A DNA stretch of 22,479 bases from Alphaproteobacteria bacterium. GTDB taxonomy: Bacteria > Pseudomonadota > Alphaproteobacteria > JAEULC01. Positions 14,489 to 22,479 of this stretch are shown piece by piece. Location: positions 1 through 22,479 of the forward strand of contig JADZDN010000253.1 in assembly GCA_020851015.1 (NCBI GenBank). The letters run 5' to 3'. The notes below the pieces were generated by a model. That model was not told the origin of the DNA. It ran no database searches and worked only from the letters and a program-made list of their open reading frames with translations. A program made the translations under genes and the position numbers. The stretch's first letter is position 1; each line of letters starts with the position of its first letter.

Positions 14489-16711
14489 ATGGCAAAGTCC
14501 ACGGCTCTCGCCGAGATTCGCGACACGCCGCTGACCGAGGCGTTGGGGCAGCGGTACCTGAGCTATGCGCTGTCCACCATCATGGCGCGCTCGCTGCCCG
14601 ACGTGCGCGACGGGCTGAAGCCGGTGCATCGCCGGCTGCTGTGGGCGATGCACGAGTTGAAGCTCGATCCCGCCCAGGGCTTCAAGAAATGCGCGCGCAT
14701 CGTCGGCGACGTGATGGGCAAGTACCACCCGCACGGCAACATGGCGATCTACGACGCGCTGGTGCGCCTGGCCCAGGATTTCGCCGCGCGCTACCCGATG
14801 GTCGACGGCCAGGGCAATTTCGGCAATATCGACGGCGACAACCCGGCGGCCGAGCGCTACACCGAGGCGCGGCTGACCGAGGCGGCGCAGGCCATGCTGG
14901 AGGGCCTGGACGAGGACGCGGTCGATTTCCGCGAGACCTACGACGGCGAGGGGCGCGAGCCCATCGTGCTGCCGGCCATGCTGCCGAACCTGCTGGCGAA
15001 CGGCGCGGCCGGCATCGCCGTGGGCATGGCGACCAGCATCCCGCCGCACAACGTGGGCGAGATCTGCGCCGCGCTGCAGCACCTCATCAAGTTTCCCAAC
15101 GCCACGATCGGCAAGCTGGTCGAGCTGATGCCAGGGCCCGACTTCCCCACGGGCGGCGTGCTGGTCGAGGGCCGCCAGGCCGTGATCGACGCCTATGCGA
15201 CCGGCCGCGGCGGCTTCCGCGTGCGGGCGAAGTGGGAGGTCGAGAAGCAGAAGGGCGGCACCTACCAGGTCGTCGTCACCGAGATTCCCTACCAGGTCGC
15301 CAAGTCGAAGCTGATCGAGAAGATCGCCGAGCTGCTGCAGGAGAAGAAGCTGGCGATGCTGGCCGACGTGCGCGACGAATCCACGACCGACGTGCGCATC
15401 GTGCTGGAGCCGAAGAGCCGCAACGTCGACCCGGCCGTGCTGATGGAATCGCTGTTCCGCCAGACCGACCTGGAGACGCGCTTCTCGCTCAACATGAACG
15501 TGCTGGACGCCGACGGCATGCCCCGGGTCATGACCCTGCGCGAGGTGCTGCAGGCGTTCCTGGACCACCGCCATGTCGTGCTCAAGCGCCGCGCCCAGCA
15601 CCGTCTGGAGAAGATCGCCCACCGCCTGGAGGTGCTGGACGGCTATCTGATCGCCTATCTCAACCTCGACGCGGTGATCAAGATCATCCGCAACGAGGAC
15701 GAGCCCAAGCCCGTGCTGATGAAGCGCTTCAAGCTCACCGACGTGCAGGCCGAGGCGATCCTCAACATGCGCCTGCGTTCCTTGCGCAAGCTCGAGGAGA
15801 TCGAGATCAAGGGCGAGCACAAGAAGCTGACCGACGAGCAGAAGGACCTGCGCGGGCTCCTGAAGGACGAGCAGCGGCGCTGGAAGGCGATCGGCGAGGA
15901 GATCGGCGAGATCAACAAGAAGTTCGGCGGCAAGACGCCGCTGGGCAAGCGCCGCACCGAGATCGGGGACGTGCCGTCCGAGGTCGTCGTGCCGCTGGAG
16001 GCGATGGTCGAGCGCGAGCCGGTGACGGTGGTCTGCTCGTCGAAGGGCTGGATCCGCGCGATGAAGGGCTATCTCGCCGATGCTTCCAGCATCGCCTACA
16101 AGGAGGGCGACAGCGAGCGCTTCGTCTTTCACGCCGAGACCACCGACAAGCTGGTGATCTTCGGCACCAACGGCCGCTTCTACCTTGTGGGCGTCGACAA
16201 GCTGCCGGGCGGGCGCGGGCACGGCGAGCCGCTCCGGCTGATGATCGAGCTGGGCAACGACCAGGACATCGTCAACGTGCTGGTGCGCAAGCCCGGCCGC
16301 AAGCTGCTGGTGGCGTCGAGCGACGGGCGCGGCTTCGTGGTGCCGGAGGACGAGGTGCTGGCCCAGACCCGCGCCGGCAAGCAGGTGCTCAACGTCACGC
16401 CGCCGGTGGAGGCCAAGGTCTGCGCGCCGGCCGAGGGCGATATGGTCGCGGCGATCGGCGAGAACCGCAAGATACTGCTGTTCCCGCTCGACCAGCTGCC
16501 CGAGATGACGCGCGGCCGCGGCGTGACCCTGCAGAAATACAGGGACGGCGGCCTGTCGGACGCCAAGGTCTTCGCCCAAGCGGAGGGGCTGACCTGGAAG
16601 CTCGGCGACAAGGTGCGCACCGAGACCGGGCTCAAGGACTGGATCGGCGAGCGCGCCCAGGCCGGCCGCCTGCCGCCGCAAGGCTTCCCGAAGGGGAACC
16701 GGTTCGGCTGA
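14489..16711 (+). CDS. parC: DNA topoisomerase IV subunit A
   Basis: ParC is the DNA-cleaving subunit of topoisomerase IV, which with ParE separates linked daughter chromosomes. The 740-residue product has the typical start ([33 protein letters not shown]), the catalytic tyrosine Y124 in AERYTEARL, and a C-terminal region with GyrA/ParC beta-propeller-like repeats (from about 500, e.g. [30 protein letters not shown]). Length and the absence of a clear GyrA box favour ParC over GyrA. In the quinolone-contact region the sequence is [12 protein letters not shown], so the positions of E. coli ParC Asp79, Ser80 and Glu84 are N84, M85 and D89. GGAGG precedes the ATG. No parE is in the window. Confidence 0.96.
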   Translation: MAKSTALAEIRDTPLTEALGQRYLSYALSTIMARSLPDVRDGLKPVHRRLLWAMHELKLDPAQGFKKCARIVGDVMGKYHPHGNMAIYDALVRLAQDFAARYPMVDGQGNFGNIDGDNPAAERYTEARLTEAAQAMLEGLDEDAVDFRETYDGEGREPIVLPAMLPNLLANGAAGIAVGMATSIPPHNVGEICAALQHLIKFPNATIGKLVELMPGPDFPTGGVLVEGRQAVIDAYATGRGGFRVRAKWEVEKQKGGTYQVVVTEIPYQVAKSKLIEKIAELLQEKKLAMLADVRDESTTDVRIVLEPKSRNVDPAVLMESLFRQTDLETRFSLNMNVLDADGMPRVMTLREVLQAFLDHRHVVLKRRAQHRLEKIAHRLEVLDGYLIAYLNLDAVIKIIRNEDEPKPVLMKRFKLTDVQAEAILNMRLRSLRKLEEIEIKGEHKKLTDEQKDLRGLLKDEQRRWKAIGEEIGEINKKFGGKTPLGKRRTEIGDVPSEVVVPLEAMVEREPVTVVCSSKGWIRAMKGYLADASSIAYKEGDSERFVFHAETTDKLVIFGTNGRFYLVGVDKLPGGRGHGEPLRLMIELGNDQDIVNVLVRKPGRKLLVASSDGRGFVVPEDEVLAQTRAGKQVLNVTPPVEAKVCAPAEGDMVAAIGENRKILLFPLDQLPEMTRGRGVTLQKYRDGGLSDAKVFAQAEGLTWKLGDKVRTETGLKDWIGERAQAGRLPPQGFPKGNRFG

Positions 16712-16715
16712 GGGG

Positions 16716-17336
16716 TCAGGCCCCGGCCGAGCGATCGACCTGCGGGGTGAACCCGTTGGCCAGCGCGGCGAGCGTCGCAGGCGGCGTCAGCGTTTTCACC
16801 GTTGCCCCGGCGTCGAGCGTGGTTTCGCCGTCATAGCCGCCGGGCGTCCAGCGCCGCAGCGCGCCGCGCCTAACCAGCCAAGCATCGTCGCGCCCCGGCG
16901 GGACGACCATCGCGCCGTCCGGCAGGTCGCCCAGGCGCATGGCGTGCAGGCGCTTGCTGCGGCCGTCCAGGCGGTCGGCATGCAGCCGCGCGTCGAGGAC
17001 AGGAGCGCTGGGGACATTGCCGCCGAACGCCGGCGCGGCCGCCTGGGCGAAGCGCCGGAAGTCCGCGCGCCGGCAGAAGGCGCAGGGCCGGTGCCCGGCG
17101 GCCAGGGCCGTCGTCTCGTCCAGGAAGAACAGCTCGGTCCACCGTCCGGGTGCCATCACCTGGCGGTGGTAGTCCTTGAACGTCAGGCGGCAGACCAGCC
17201 ATGCCTTGGACCGCCAGCGCGCCGTGCCCAGGCGGCTCCGGTCGTCGTGCAGGCAGCCGCGGTTGCCGGTCCACGCCCCGCGCTCGGGCAGGGCCAGGAT
17301 ATCGCCGAAAGGCGTCACGCGGTTCTGGCGCGGCAT
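16716..17336 (-). CDS. Conserved hypothetical protein with GHRPCxxCRR motif
   Basis: I do not know a function for this 206-residue protein, but the pattern resembles a family found in alphaproteobacteria: N-terminal MPRQNRVTPFGDILALPERG, then GNRGCLHD, VMAPGRWTELFFLDETTALAAGHRPCAFCRRADF (about 61-93) and a C-terminal half with little signature. The CxxC (C85, C88) in GHRPCAFCRR resembles the metal-binding motif of the Ada DNA-repair N-terminal domain (RPCxxC), and C28 and C49 could complete a metal site. That is inference. There is no signal peptide or membrane segment. It diverges from bioY and ends 4 bases from convergent parC. Confidence 0.8.
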   Translation of the reverse strand: MPRQNRVTPFGDILALPERGAWTGNRGCLHDDRSRLGTARWRSKAWLVCRLTFKDYHRQVMAPGRWTELFFLDETTALAAGHRPCAFCRRADFRRFAQAAAPAFGGNVPSAPVLDARLHADRLDGRSKRLHAMRLGDLPDGAMVVPPGRDDAWLVRRGALRRWTPGGYDGETTLDAGATVKTLTPPATLAALANGFTPQVDRSAGA

Positions 17337-17419
17337 GGCGCGAGGCTAGGGCGCATTTGCCAGGCGCGGCAAGCTACGCTACCAACGCCTCAACCCAACC
17401 GGACCTAGGAACCTGCCGC

Positions 17420-18007
17420 ATGTCCCGTTCGTCCAACCGTCCCGCCGTCCAGGTCTTGTGGCCCGCCGCCGGCAACGCGGCCGCGCTGCGTGCGACCGTG
17501 CTGGCATTGTTCGGCAGCCTGCTACTGGCGCTGTCGGCCAAGGTGCAGGTGCCGTTCTGGCCGGTGCCGATGACGATGCAGACCTTCGTGGTGCTGGTCC
17601 TGGGCGCAAGCTACGGCTGGCGGCTGGGGCTGGCGACGGTGCTGCTCTACCTGGCCGAGGGCGCGTTCGGCCTGCCGGTCTTCGCCGGCACGCCGGAAAA
17701 GGGCCTGGGTCTCGCCTACATGGCGGGGCCGACCGGCGGGTTCTTGATCGGCTTCGCCGCCGCCGTGGCGCTGACGGGTTTCCTGGCCGCACAGGGCTGG
17801 ACGCGCGATCTGCCGCGACTGACCTTGATGATGCTGCTCGGCCATGCCGCGATCTTTCTGTTCGGCGTCGGCTGGCTGGCGGCGTTGCTAGGATGGGAAA
17901 AGGCCGTCGCGCTGGGCCTCAGCCCCTTCTGGGCGGCGACGGCGCTCAAAACCGCGCTGGCCGTCGCGGTGGTGGCGGGGCTGGACCGCTGGATGCGCGC
18001 GCGCTAG
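17420..18007 (+). CDS. bioY: Biotin transporter BioY (ECF S-component)
   Basis: BioY is the membrane substrate-binding component for biotin uptake, working alone or with an ECF energy-coupling module. From ATG 17420, with AGGA 9 bases upstream, the product is 195 residues and very hydrophobic, with about six membrane segments. Family segments include VPFWPVPMTMQTFVVLVLGASYGWRLG (about 44-70), LYLAEGAFGLPVFAG, and GPTGGFLIGFAAA. The frame is open upstream to 17201, but that extension overlaps the divergent hypothetical gene and is not family-like. No bioM/bioN genes or biotin-synthesis genes are in the window. The upstream gap holds a short TTGCC/GGCAA repeat (17357-17372) but no obvious BioR-type site. 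Confidence 0.93.
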   Translation: MSRSSNRPAVQVLWPAAGNAAALRATVLALFGSLLLALSAKVQVPFWPVPMTMQTFVVLVLGASYGWRLGLATVLLYLAEGAFGLPVFAGTPEKGLGLAYMAGPTGGFLIGFAAAVALTGFLAAQGWTRDLPRLTLMMLLGHAAIFLFGVGWLAALLGWEKAVALGLSPFWAATALKTALAVAVVAGLDRWMRAR

Positions 18008-18008
18008 C

Positions 18009-19490
18009 TCAGTTGCCCGTCTCCGCCGGCGGGTCCAGCGGCGCGTCCCAGCCGGGCTGGTCCGGCGTCGTCTTCTGCTCCACGGCCGGCGTCTCCTGGC
18101 GGAACAGGTAGGCGGGCAGGGCCGTCGCGGTCTGGGGCAGGAGCCAGACGATCGCCAGCCCGATTACCTGCAGGGCAACCCAAGGCACGGCGCCCTCCCA
18201 GATCTGGCGCGTCGTGATCGACGCCGGCGCGATGCCGCGCACGTAGAACAGCGTGAAGCCGAAGGGCGGGGTCAGGAAGCTGGTCTGCAGGTTGACCCCG
18301 ATCATGACGCCGAGCCAGACCGGGTCGAGCCCCAGCTTGATCAGGATCGGCCCGCAGATCGGCACCATGATCAGGATGATCTCGAACGTGTCGAGGAAGA
18401 ACCCCAGCACGAACATCACCAGCATCACGACGAGCATCGCGCCGAACGCGCCGCCGGGCATGGCGCGCAGGGCCTGTTCGACCATGTGCTCGCCGCCCAG
18501 CCCGCGGAACACCAGCGAGAACAGCGATGCGCCCAGCACGATCACGAAGATCATCGAGGCGGTCACCATGGTGTTGAAGCTGGCGCTGCGGATCATCTCG
18601 CGGTCCAGGCGCCGGTTGAACCCGGCCAGGACCACCGCGCCGACCGCGCCGACCGACGCCGATTCCGTCGCCGTCGCCACGCCCCCCAGGATGCTGCCGA
18701 GCACCGCTACCACCAGCGCCAGCGGCGGCAGCAGCGAGACGACGACGCGGCGCGCGAGCCCGCGCCGCTCGGCGGCGTCCATCGGCACGGCCGGGCAGGT
18801 CTGGGGCTGGAACACCGCCTTGCCCACCATGAAGGCCAGGTAGAGGCCGACCAGGATCAGCCCGGGGACCAGCGCGCCGGCGAACAGGTCGCCGACCGAG
18901 ACCGGCTCGGGCGACAGGTCGCCCATCTCCATCCGGGCCGACTGGTTGGCCGCGCCGAGGATATCGCCGACGAAGATCAGCACGGTCGAGGGCGGGATGA
19001 TCTGGGCCAGCGTGCTCGAGGCGCAGATCACCCCGGTCGACAGTCGCGGGTCATAGCCCGCGCGCATCATCGCAGGCAGGCTGATCAAGCCCATCGTCAC
19101 GACCGTGGCGCCAACCACCCCCGTTGATGCGGCCAGAAGCCCGCCTACCAGCACGACCGAGATGCCCAGGCCGCCGCGCAGCTTGCCGAAGAGCTGTCCC
19201 ATCGTGGTCAGCAGCGCCTCGGCGATGCCCGAGCGCTCCAGCACGAAGCCCATGAAGATGAACAGCGGCACGGCGACCAGCACCTCGCCCTGCATCGTGC
19301 CCAGGTAGCGGCTGGGCAGGGCATGCAGGATGGCCAGGTCGAAGGTTCCGCAGAGATGGCCCAGGACGGCGAAGATCAGCGACGTGCCGGCCAGCGTGAT
19401 CGCGATCGGATAGCCGATCATCAGGACCAGGCAGAGCGAGGCGAACAGCAGGAGGCTGAGCCAGTCCCCGGCGGTGAGCGCGCCCAGCAT
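18009..19490 (-). CDS. TRAP transporter large permease subunit (DctM-like), system 1
   Basis: DctM is the large membrane subunit of tripartite ATP-independent periplasmic (TRAP) transporters, which use an ion gradient to import substrates such as organic acids. The 493-residue product from ATG 19490 is highly hydrophobic, with about 12 membrane segments. Family stretches include VAVPLFIFMGFVLERSGIAE, LLAASTGVVGATVVTMGLISLPAMMRAGYD, STLAQIIPPSTVLIFVGDILG, and the late VNLQTSFLTPPFGFTLFYVRG. A proline- and acid-rich tail of about 25 residues extends beyond the last membrane segment. The start overlaps the stop of its dctQ partner (TGATG). It is convergent with bioY, one base apart. The substrate cannot be inferred. 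Confidence 0.93.
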   Translation of the reverse strand: MLGALTAGDWLSLLLFASLCLVLMIGYPIAITLAGTSLIFAVLGHLCGTFDLAILHALPSRYLGTMQGEVLVAVPLFIFMGFVLERSGIAEALLTTMGQLFGKLRGGLGISVVLVGGLLAASTGVVGATVVTMGLISLPAMMRAGYDPRLSTGVICASSTLAQIIPPSTVLIFVGDILGAANQSARMEMGDLSPEPVSVGDLFAGALVPGLILVGLYLAFMVGKAVFQPQTCPAVPMDAAERRGLARRVVVSLLPPLALVVAVLGSILGGVATATESASVGAVGAVVLAGFNRRLDREMIRSASFNTMVTASMIFVIVLGASLFSLVFRGLGGEHMVEQALRAMPGGAFGAMLVVMLVMFVLGFFLDTFEIILIMVPICGPILIKLGLDPVWLGVMIGVNLQTSFLTPPFGFTLFYVRGIAPASITTRQIWEGAVPWVALQVIGLAIVWLLPQTATALPAYLFRQETPAVEQKTTPDQPGWDAPLDPPAETGN

Positions 19491-20008
19491 CAGGGCAGGG
19501 GCCGGTCGCGGAGGACCAGCACCGCCCGCGCCGCCCGGGCGAGGCCCTGCAGCCCCAGAAGGACGGCGAATGCGATGAGCACGGTCTTGAAGACGAACAA
19601 GCCCGGCATGCCGCCGACCTGGGCCGAGGGTTCGAGGATCGCCCAGGACCGGGCCACGAAGGGAATGCAAGTCCACAGCAGGACAGCGACCCAGGGCAGC
19701 AGGAACAGCACCGTGCCCAGGATCTCGACCAAGGCCTTGGTGCGCTCGGACTGCTTGGCGTGCCACAAGTCGACCCGCACATGCTTGTCGATCAGCAGCG
19801 CGTAGCCGGCGCCCAGCATGAAGACGCAGGAATGGATCCAGACATAGAGTTCCTGCGTCCACACCGAGCCGATCTTCAGCGCATAGCGCAGGAACACCAC
19901 GCCGGCGCAGACCAGCACGGTTGCGACCGTCATCCAGCCCACGACCCGGCCCACCGCCTCGTTGACGGCGTCGACCCGGCGCACGAAGGCGGTCAGCGCA
20001 TGGTCCAT
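19490..20008 (-). CDS. TRAP transporter small permease subunit (DctQ-like), system 1
   Basis: DctQ is the small four-helix membrane partner of DctM. The 172-residue product has membrane segments at about 21-42, 53-72, 95-117 and 134-155, with the family segments WTQELYVWIHSCVFMLGAGYALLIDKHVRVDLWHAKQSERTKA (about 50-92). The stop overlaps the start of dctM (TGATG). There is no clear Shine-Dalgarno before the ATG, and a 7-bp palindrome covers the start codon (19997-20011). No DctP-type binding protein gene is adjacent, so its solute-binding partner is encoded elsewhere. Confidence 0.9.
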   Translation of the reverse strand: MDHALTAFVRRVDAVNEAVGRVVGWMTVATVLVCAGVVFLRYALKIGSVWTQELYVWIHSCVFMLGAGYALLIDKHVRVDLWHAKQSERTKALVEILGTVLFLLPWVAVLLWTCIPFVARSWAILEPSAQVGGMPGLFVFKTVLIAFAVLLGLQGLARAARAVLVLRDRPLP

Positions 20009-20011
20009 GCG
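19997..20011. repeat. Palindrome over the start of dctQ, system 1
   Basis: CGCATGG (19997-20003) and CCATGCG (20005-20011) are perfect 7-bp arms around a single T, and cover the start codon of the minus-strand dctQ. It could form an mRNA hairpin hiding the start or be a protein site; chance is possible. Confidence 0.3.
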
Positions 20012-20243
20012 ACGCCCATGCTGATATATGTCCGGTAGATCAGAGCCAGTCCTCCATTCGGGTTACCGGCAGCAGAGTTACGCTGGCGCAGGCTGCAGCG
20101 GCAAGTCATTGCTCGCGACCGGATGTTGCGCCGGGCCGGCCCCTGGGTGATTGCCGATCCTTTCGGGCTGTGCCAGAAATGAGCCAGCCGCTGCAATCAA
20201 AACAATGGGGCTTGGCGGCGATCTGGAGTGGGGAGACGTCTCG

Positions 20244-20783
20244 GTGCAAATGCTCTTGCAGATGAGCCGCGCCATCGACGCGACCAATCGACGCGTCGGG
20301 CAATTGATCTATTGGCTGGTGCTGGTGACGGTGCTGATCAGCGCCGGCAATGCCGTCATCCGCTACGGGCTCAACATGAGTTCTAACGCCTGGCTCGAGG
20401 TGCAGTGGTATCTGTTCTCGGCCATCTTCCTGTTGTGCGCGGGGTACACGCTGCTAAACAACGAGCATATCCGCATCGACATCGTCAATTCGCATCTGTC
20501 GAAGAGCACGCGCGACTGGATCGACATTTGCGGCCACGTCTTCTTCCTGCTGCCGCTCTGCGCGGTGATGCTGATCGAGGGCTGGCCGTATTTCTGGCTG
20601 GCGCTGAAGTCGGGTGAAATGTCGGGCAATGCGGGTGGCCTGATCCGCTGGCCGGTCAAGGGGTTGATCGTCCTGGGCTTCGCCCTGCTGCTGCTGCAGG
20701 GACTTTCCGAGCTGATCAAGCGGATAGCGATCCTGCGCGGGCTGATACCCGATCCGCATGCTGCCAAGTCCGGTCCGCACTGA
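20244..20783 (+). CDS. TRAP transporter small permease subunit (DctQ-like), system 2
   Basis: This second DctQ is clearly distinct in sequence from system 1. From the GTG at 20244, which has GGGGAG 8 bases upstream, the product is 179 residues. It has four membrane segments and family features including WLEVQWYLFSAIFLLCAGYTLLNNEHIRIDIV. Alternative starts are ATG 20205, ATG 20250, ATG 20262 and TTG 20151; only 20244 has a good ribosome binding site. The 235-base gap from system 1 (20009-20243) has no convincing promoter pair. The dctM partner begins 13 bases after the stop. Confidence 0.87.
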   Translation: MQMLLQMSRAIDATNRRVGQLIYWLVLVTVLISAGNAVIRYGLNMSSNAWLEVQWYLFSAIFLLCAGYTLLNNEHIRIDIVNSHLSKSTRDWIDICGHVFFLLPLCAVMLIEGWPYFWLALKSGEMSGNAGGLIRWPVKGLIVLGFALLLLQGLSELIKRIAILRGLIPDPHAAKSGPH

Positions 20784-20796
20784 GCCGGGGCCAACC

Positions 20797-22479
20797 ATGC
20801 GCATCATTCGGATCCTGTTCTTTGCCCTGGTCGGCGCCTTCGCCGTCCTGGTAATTGCAGCGCTTGCCAACAAGACGGGCGGCGGCGCCATCTTTCTCAA
20901 GGCAAACATGGCCCCGATCATGTTTGCGGCGATGGTGCTGTTCCTGCTGCTTGGCTATCCGGTCGCCTTCGCCCTGGCGGCCAATGGCCTGCTGTTCGGC
21001 CTCATCGGCATCGAACTCGGGCTCTTCTCGCCCAATTTCTTTCAGGCGCTGACCAACCGCCTGTACGGCGTGATGGAGAACGACATTCTGCTGGCGATTC
21101 CGTTCTTCACCTTCATGGGGTTGATCCTGGAGCGCAGCGGCATGGCCGAGGATTTGCTCGACACGGTCGGGCAGGTGTTCGGGCCGGTGCCCGGCGGGCT
21201 TGCCTATGCCGTGATCTTCGTCGGCGCGCTGCTGGCGGCGACCACCGGCGTGGTGGCGGCCTCCGTGATCTCGATGGGGCTGATCTCGCTGCCCATCATG
21301 CTGCGCTATGGCTACGACCGCCGGTTGGCCTCGGGCGTGATCGCGGCGTCCGGCACGCTGGCGCAGATCATTCCGCCCAGCCTCGTGCTGATCGTGCTGG
21401 CCGACCAGCTCGGCCGCTCGGTCGGCGACATGTACCAGGGCGCCTTCATCCCCGGATTCGTGCTGACGGCCTTCTACGCCATTTATGTGGCCGGCATGAC
21501 GATCTTCCGCAAAGGCTGCGCGCCGGCCCTGCCGCTGGAAGCGATCACGATCCGCGAGGCCGACGGACGCGCCGGCTACCTCTCGCTGGCGATCGCATCC
21601 GCTTGCGCTATCGGCGCTGCCGTCTTCCTGTCGCACCACATCCACCCGATCTGGGCCGCGGCGATCGCCGGCGGCGCGCTCTATATCGTCGCCTATGTGA
21701 ACAAGCTCCTGAAGGTAGGCCTGCTCAGCAAGCTGACGCAGCAGGTCGTCATCGTGATGATGCCGCCGCTGGCGCTGATTTTCCTGGTCCTGGGCACGAT
21801 CTTCCTCGGCATCGCGACGCCGACCGAGGGCGGCGCGATGGGAGCAGCGGGCGCGCTGCTGCTGGCGTGGTCGCATCGCCGGCTGACCTGGGACTTGATG
21901 CGCCAGGCGATGAATTCGACCGCGAAGCTGTCGACCTTCGTCGTGTTCATCCTGATCGGTGCGCGCGTGTTCTCGCTCAGCTTCTACGGGGTTGACGGGC
22001 ACAAATGGGTCGAGCACCTGCTGATCAACCTCCCGGGCGGACAGCTCGGCTTCCTGATCGTGGTCAACGCCCTGGTCTTTGTGCTGGCCTTCTTCCTCGA
22101 TTTCTTCGAACTGGCGTTCATTGTGGTGCCGCTGCTGGGGCCCGTGGCGGAGAAGCTTGGCATTGACCTGATCTGGTTCGGCGTGCTGCTGGGCGTCAAC
22201 ATGCAGACCTCGTTCATGCATCCGCCCTTCGGCTTCGCCCTCTTCTACCTGCGCAGCGTGGCGCCGGTGAACGATTTCTTCGACAAGGTCACCGGCAAGC
22301 AGACCCGTGGCGTCAGCACGGCCGAGATCTACTGGGGCGCCATCCCCTTCGTCTGCATCCAGGTCCTGATGGTGCTGCTGGTCATCCTCTTTCCGCAATT
22401 GGTGACCGTCGGACTCGACAAGGCCAGACCGGTCGATATCAACACGATTGAAATGGTACTTCCGGAAACCAATTACGAC
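20797..22479 (+). CDS. TRAP transporter large permease subunit (DctM-like), system 2, 3' end cut by the window
   Basis: From ATG 20797 the frame stays open for 561 codons to the window edge, so the C-terminus is missing. It is a DctM protein: LLAIPFFTFMGLILERSGMAEDLL, LLAATTGVVAASVISMGLISLPIMLRYGYD, GTLAQIIPPSLVLIVLADQLG, IATPTEGGAMGAAGALLLAW, and VNMQTSFMHPPFGFALFYLRS. It is longer than typical DctM and system 1: an extra N-terminal membrane segment (about 1-25) precedes the usual start, and an insertion of about 70 residues (about 255-325) adds two probable membrane segments. This long form is known in a TRAP subgroup, often with C4-dicarboxylate or mannitol/chloroaromatic annotations, but the substrate is unknown here. 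No DctP gene is visible; it may lie past the window. Confidence 0.93.
   Translation, partial: MRIIRILFFALVGAFAVLVIAALANKTGGGAIFLKANMAPIMFAAMVLFLLLGYPVAFALAANGLLFGLIGIELGLFSPNFFQALTNRLYGVMENDILLAIPFFTFMGLILERSGMAEDLLDTVGQVFGPVPGGLAYAVIFVGALLAATTGVVAASVISMGLISLPIMLRYGYDRRLASGVIAASGTLAQIIPPSLVLIVLADQLGRSVGDMYQGAFIPGFVLTAFYAIYVAGMTIFRKGCAPALPLEAITIREADGRAGYLSLAIASACAIGAAVFLSHHIHPIWAAAIAGGALYIVAYVNKLLKVGLLSKLTQQVVIVMMPPLALIFLVLGTIFLGIATPTEGGAMGAAGALLLAWSHRRLTWDLMRQAMNSTAKLSTFVVFILIGARVFSLSFYGVDGHKWVEHLLINLPGGQLGFLIVVNALVFVLAFFLDFFELAFIVVPLLGPVAEKLGIDLIWFGVLLGVNMQTSFMHPPFGFALFYLRSVAPVNDFFDKVTGKQTRGVSTAEIYWGAIPFVCIQVLMVLLVILFPQLVTVGLDKARPVDINTIEMVLPETNYD

Noticed and set aside
17357..17385. bioY promoter or BioR-type operator
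   Set aside because: TTGCCA has only a poor -10 (TACCAA) at 17 bases, and no TTATnTATAA-like site is present.
19993..20196. Small minus-strand frame of 67 codons overlapping the dctQ start
   Set aside because: It is out of frame with dctQ, has no family features, and overlaps a better-supported gene.
20716..22398. Long minus-strand open frame of 560 codons
   Set aside because: It is the shadow of the plus-strand dctM, whose hydrophobic protein and family motifs are clear; the shadow is rich in His, Gln, Asp and Arg as expected for an antisense of a GC-rich membrane protein gene.
1..22479. CRISPR arrays, tRNA or rRNA genes, insertion sequences and prophage
   Set aside because: No spaced direct-repeat arrays, cloverleaf-like segments, transposase frames or terminal repeats were recognised by eye; a tRNA scan and repeat search would be needed to exclude them fully.

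Overview
The window is GC-rich, densely packed DNA from a bacterium, most likely an alphaproteobacterium of the Rhodospirillales/Reyranella-like kind. This rests on gene order and protein character: rpoZ next to a bifunctional rel, the pdxJ-acpS-lepB-rnc-era-recO housekeeping operon, an alphaproteobacterial-type ParC, a BioY transporter component, an MlrC-family protein and several TRAP transporter genes. The exact genus cannot be fixed from the sequence alone.

Layout. 1-1410 (minus): a type-5 uracil-DNA glycosylase (cut by the window edge) downstream of a LabA/NYN-domain protein with an acidic and RGG-like tail. 1411-1741: divergent regulatory gap with a good promoter for rpoZ. 1742-4462 (plus): rpoZ, then rel (ppGpp synthetase/hydrolase), which has its own promoter overlapped by a perfect inverted repeat. 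4463-4939 (minus): a DUF29 protein. 5045-9476 (plus): pdxJ-acpS-lepB-rnc-era-recO, tightly spaced with stop/start overlaps at lepB/rnc and rnc/era. 9477-9868: an AT-rich, palindrome-containing gap unlike the rest of the window. 9869-12882 (plus): a three-gene unit of a PAS-LuxR regulator, a TPR-protein arginine methyltransferase (PRMT)-like fusion, and a short exported protein resembling a circularly permuted GH19 chitinase/lysozyme domain. 12884-14416 (minus): MlrC/M81-family protein. 14489-16711 (plus): parC. 16716-17336 (minus): conserved hypothetical protein with a CxxC motif. 17420-18007 (plus): bioY. 18009-20008 (minus): a TRAP dctQ-dctM pair. 20244-22479 (plus): a second, different TRAP dctQ-dctM pair, its large subunit running off the window.

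How the genes fit together. rpoZ/rel links RNA polymerase assembly and the stringent response. The pdxJ-recO block supplies vitamin B6 synthesis, carrier-protein activation, protein export, RNA and ribosome maturation and DNA repair. The least ordinary part is 9477-12882: a regulator with its own AT-rich control region, an enzyme whose motifs resemble eukaryotic-type PRMTs, and a permuted cell-wall/chitin hydrolase-like protein, probably co-transcribed. This is the best candidate for an undescribed system here. Four convergent gene pairs end within 0 to 4 bases of each other, so there is no room for conventional terminators between them.
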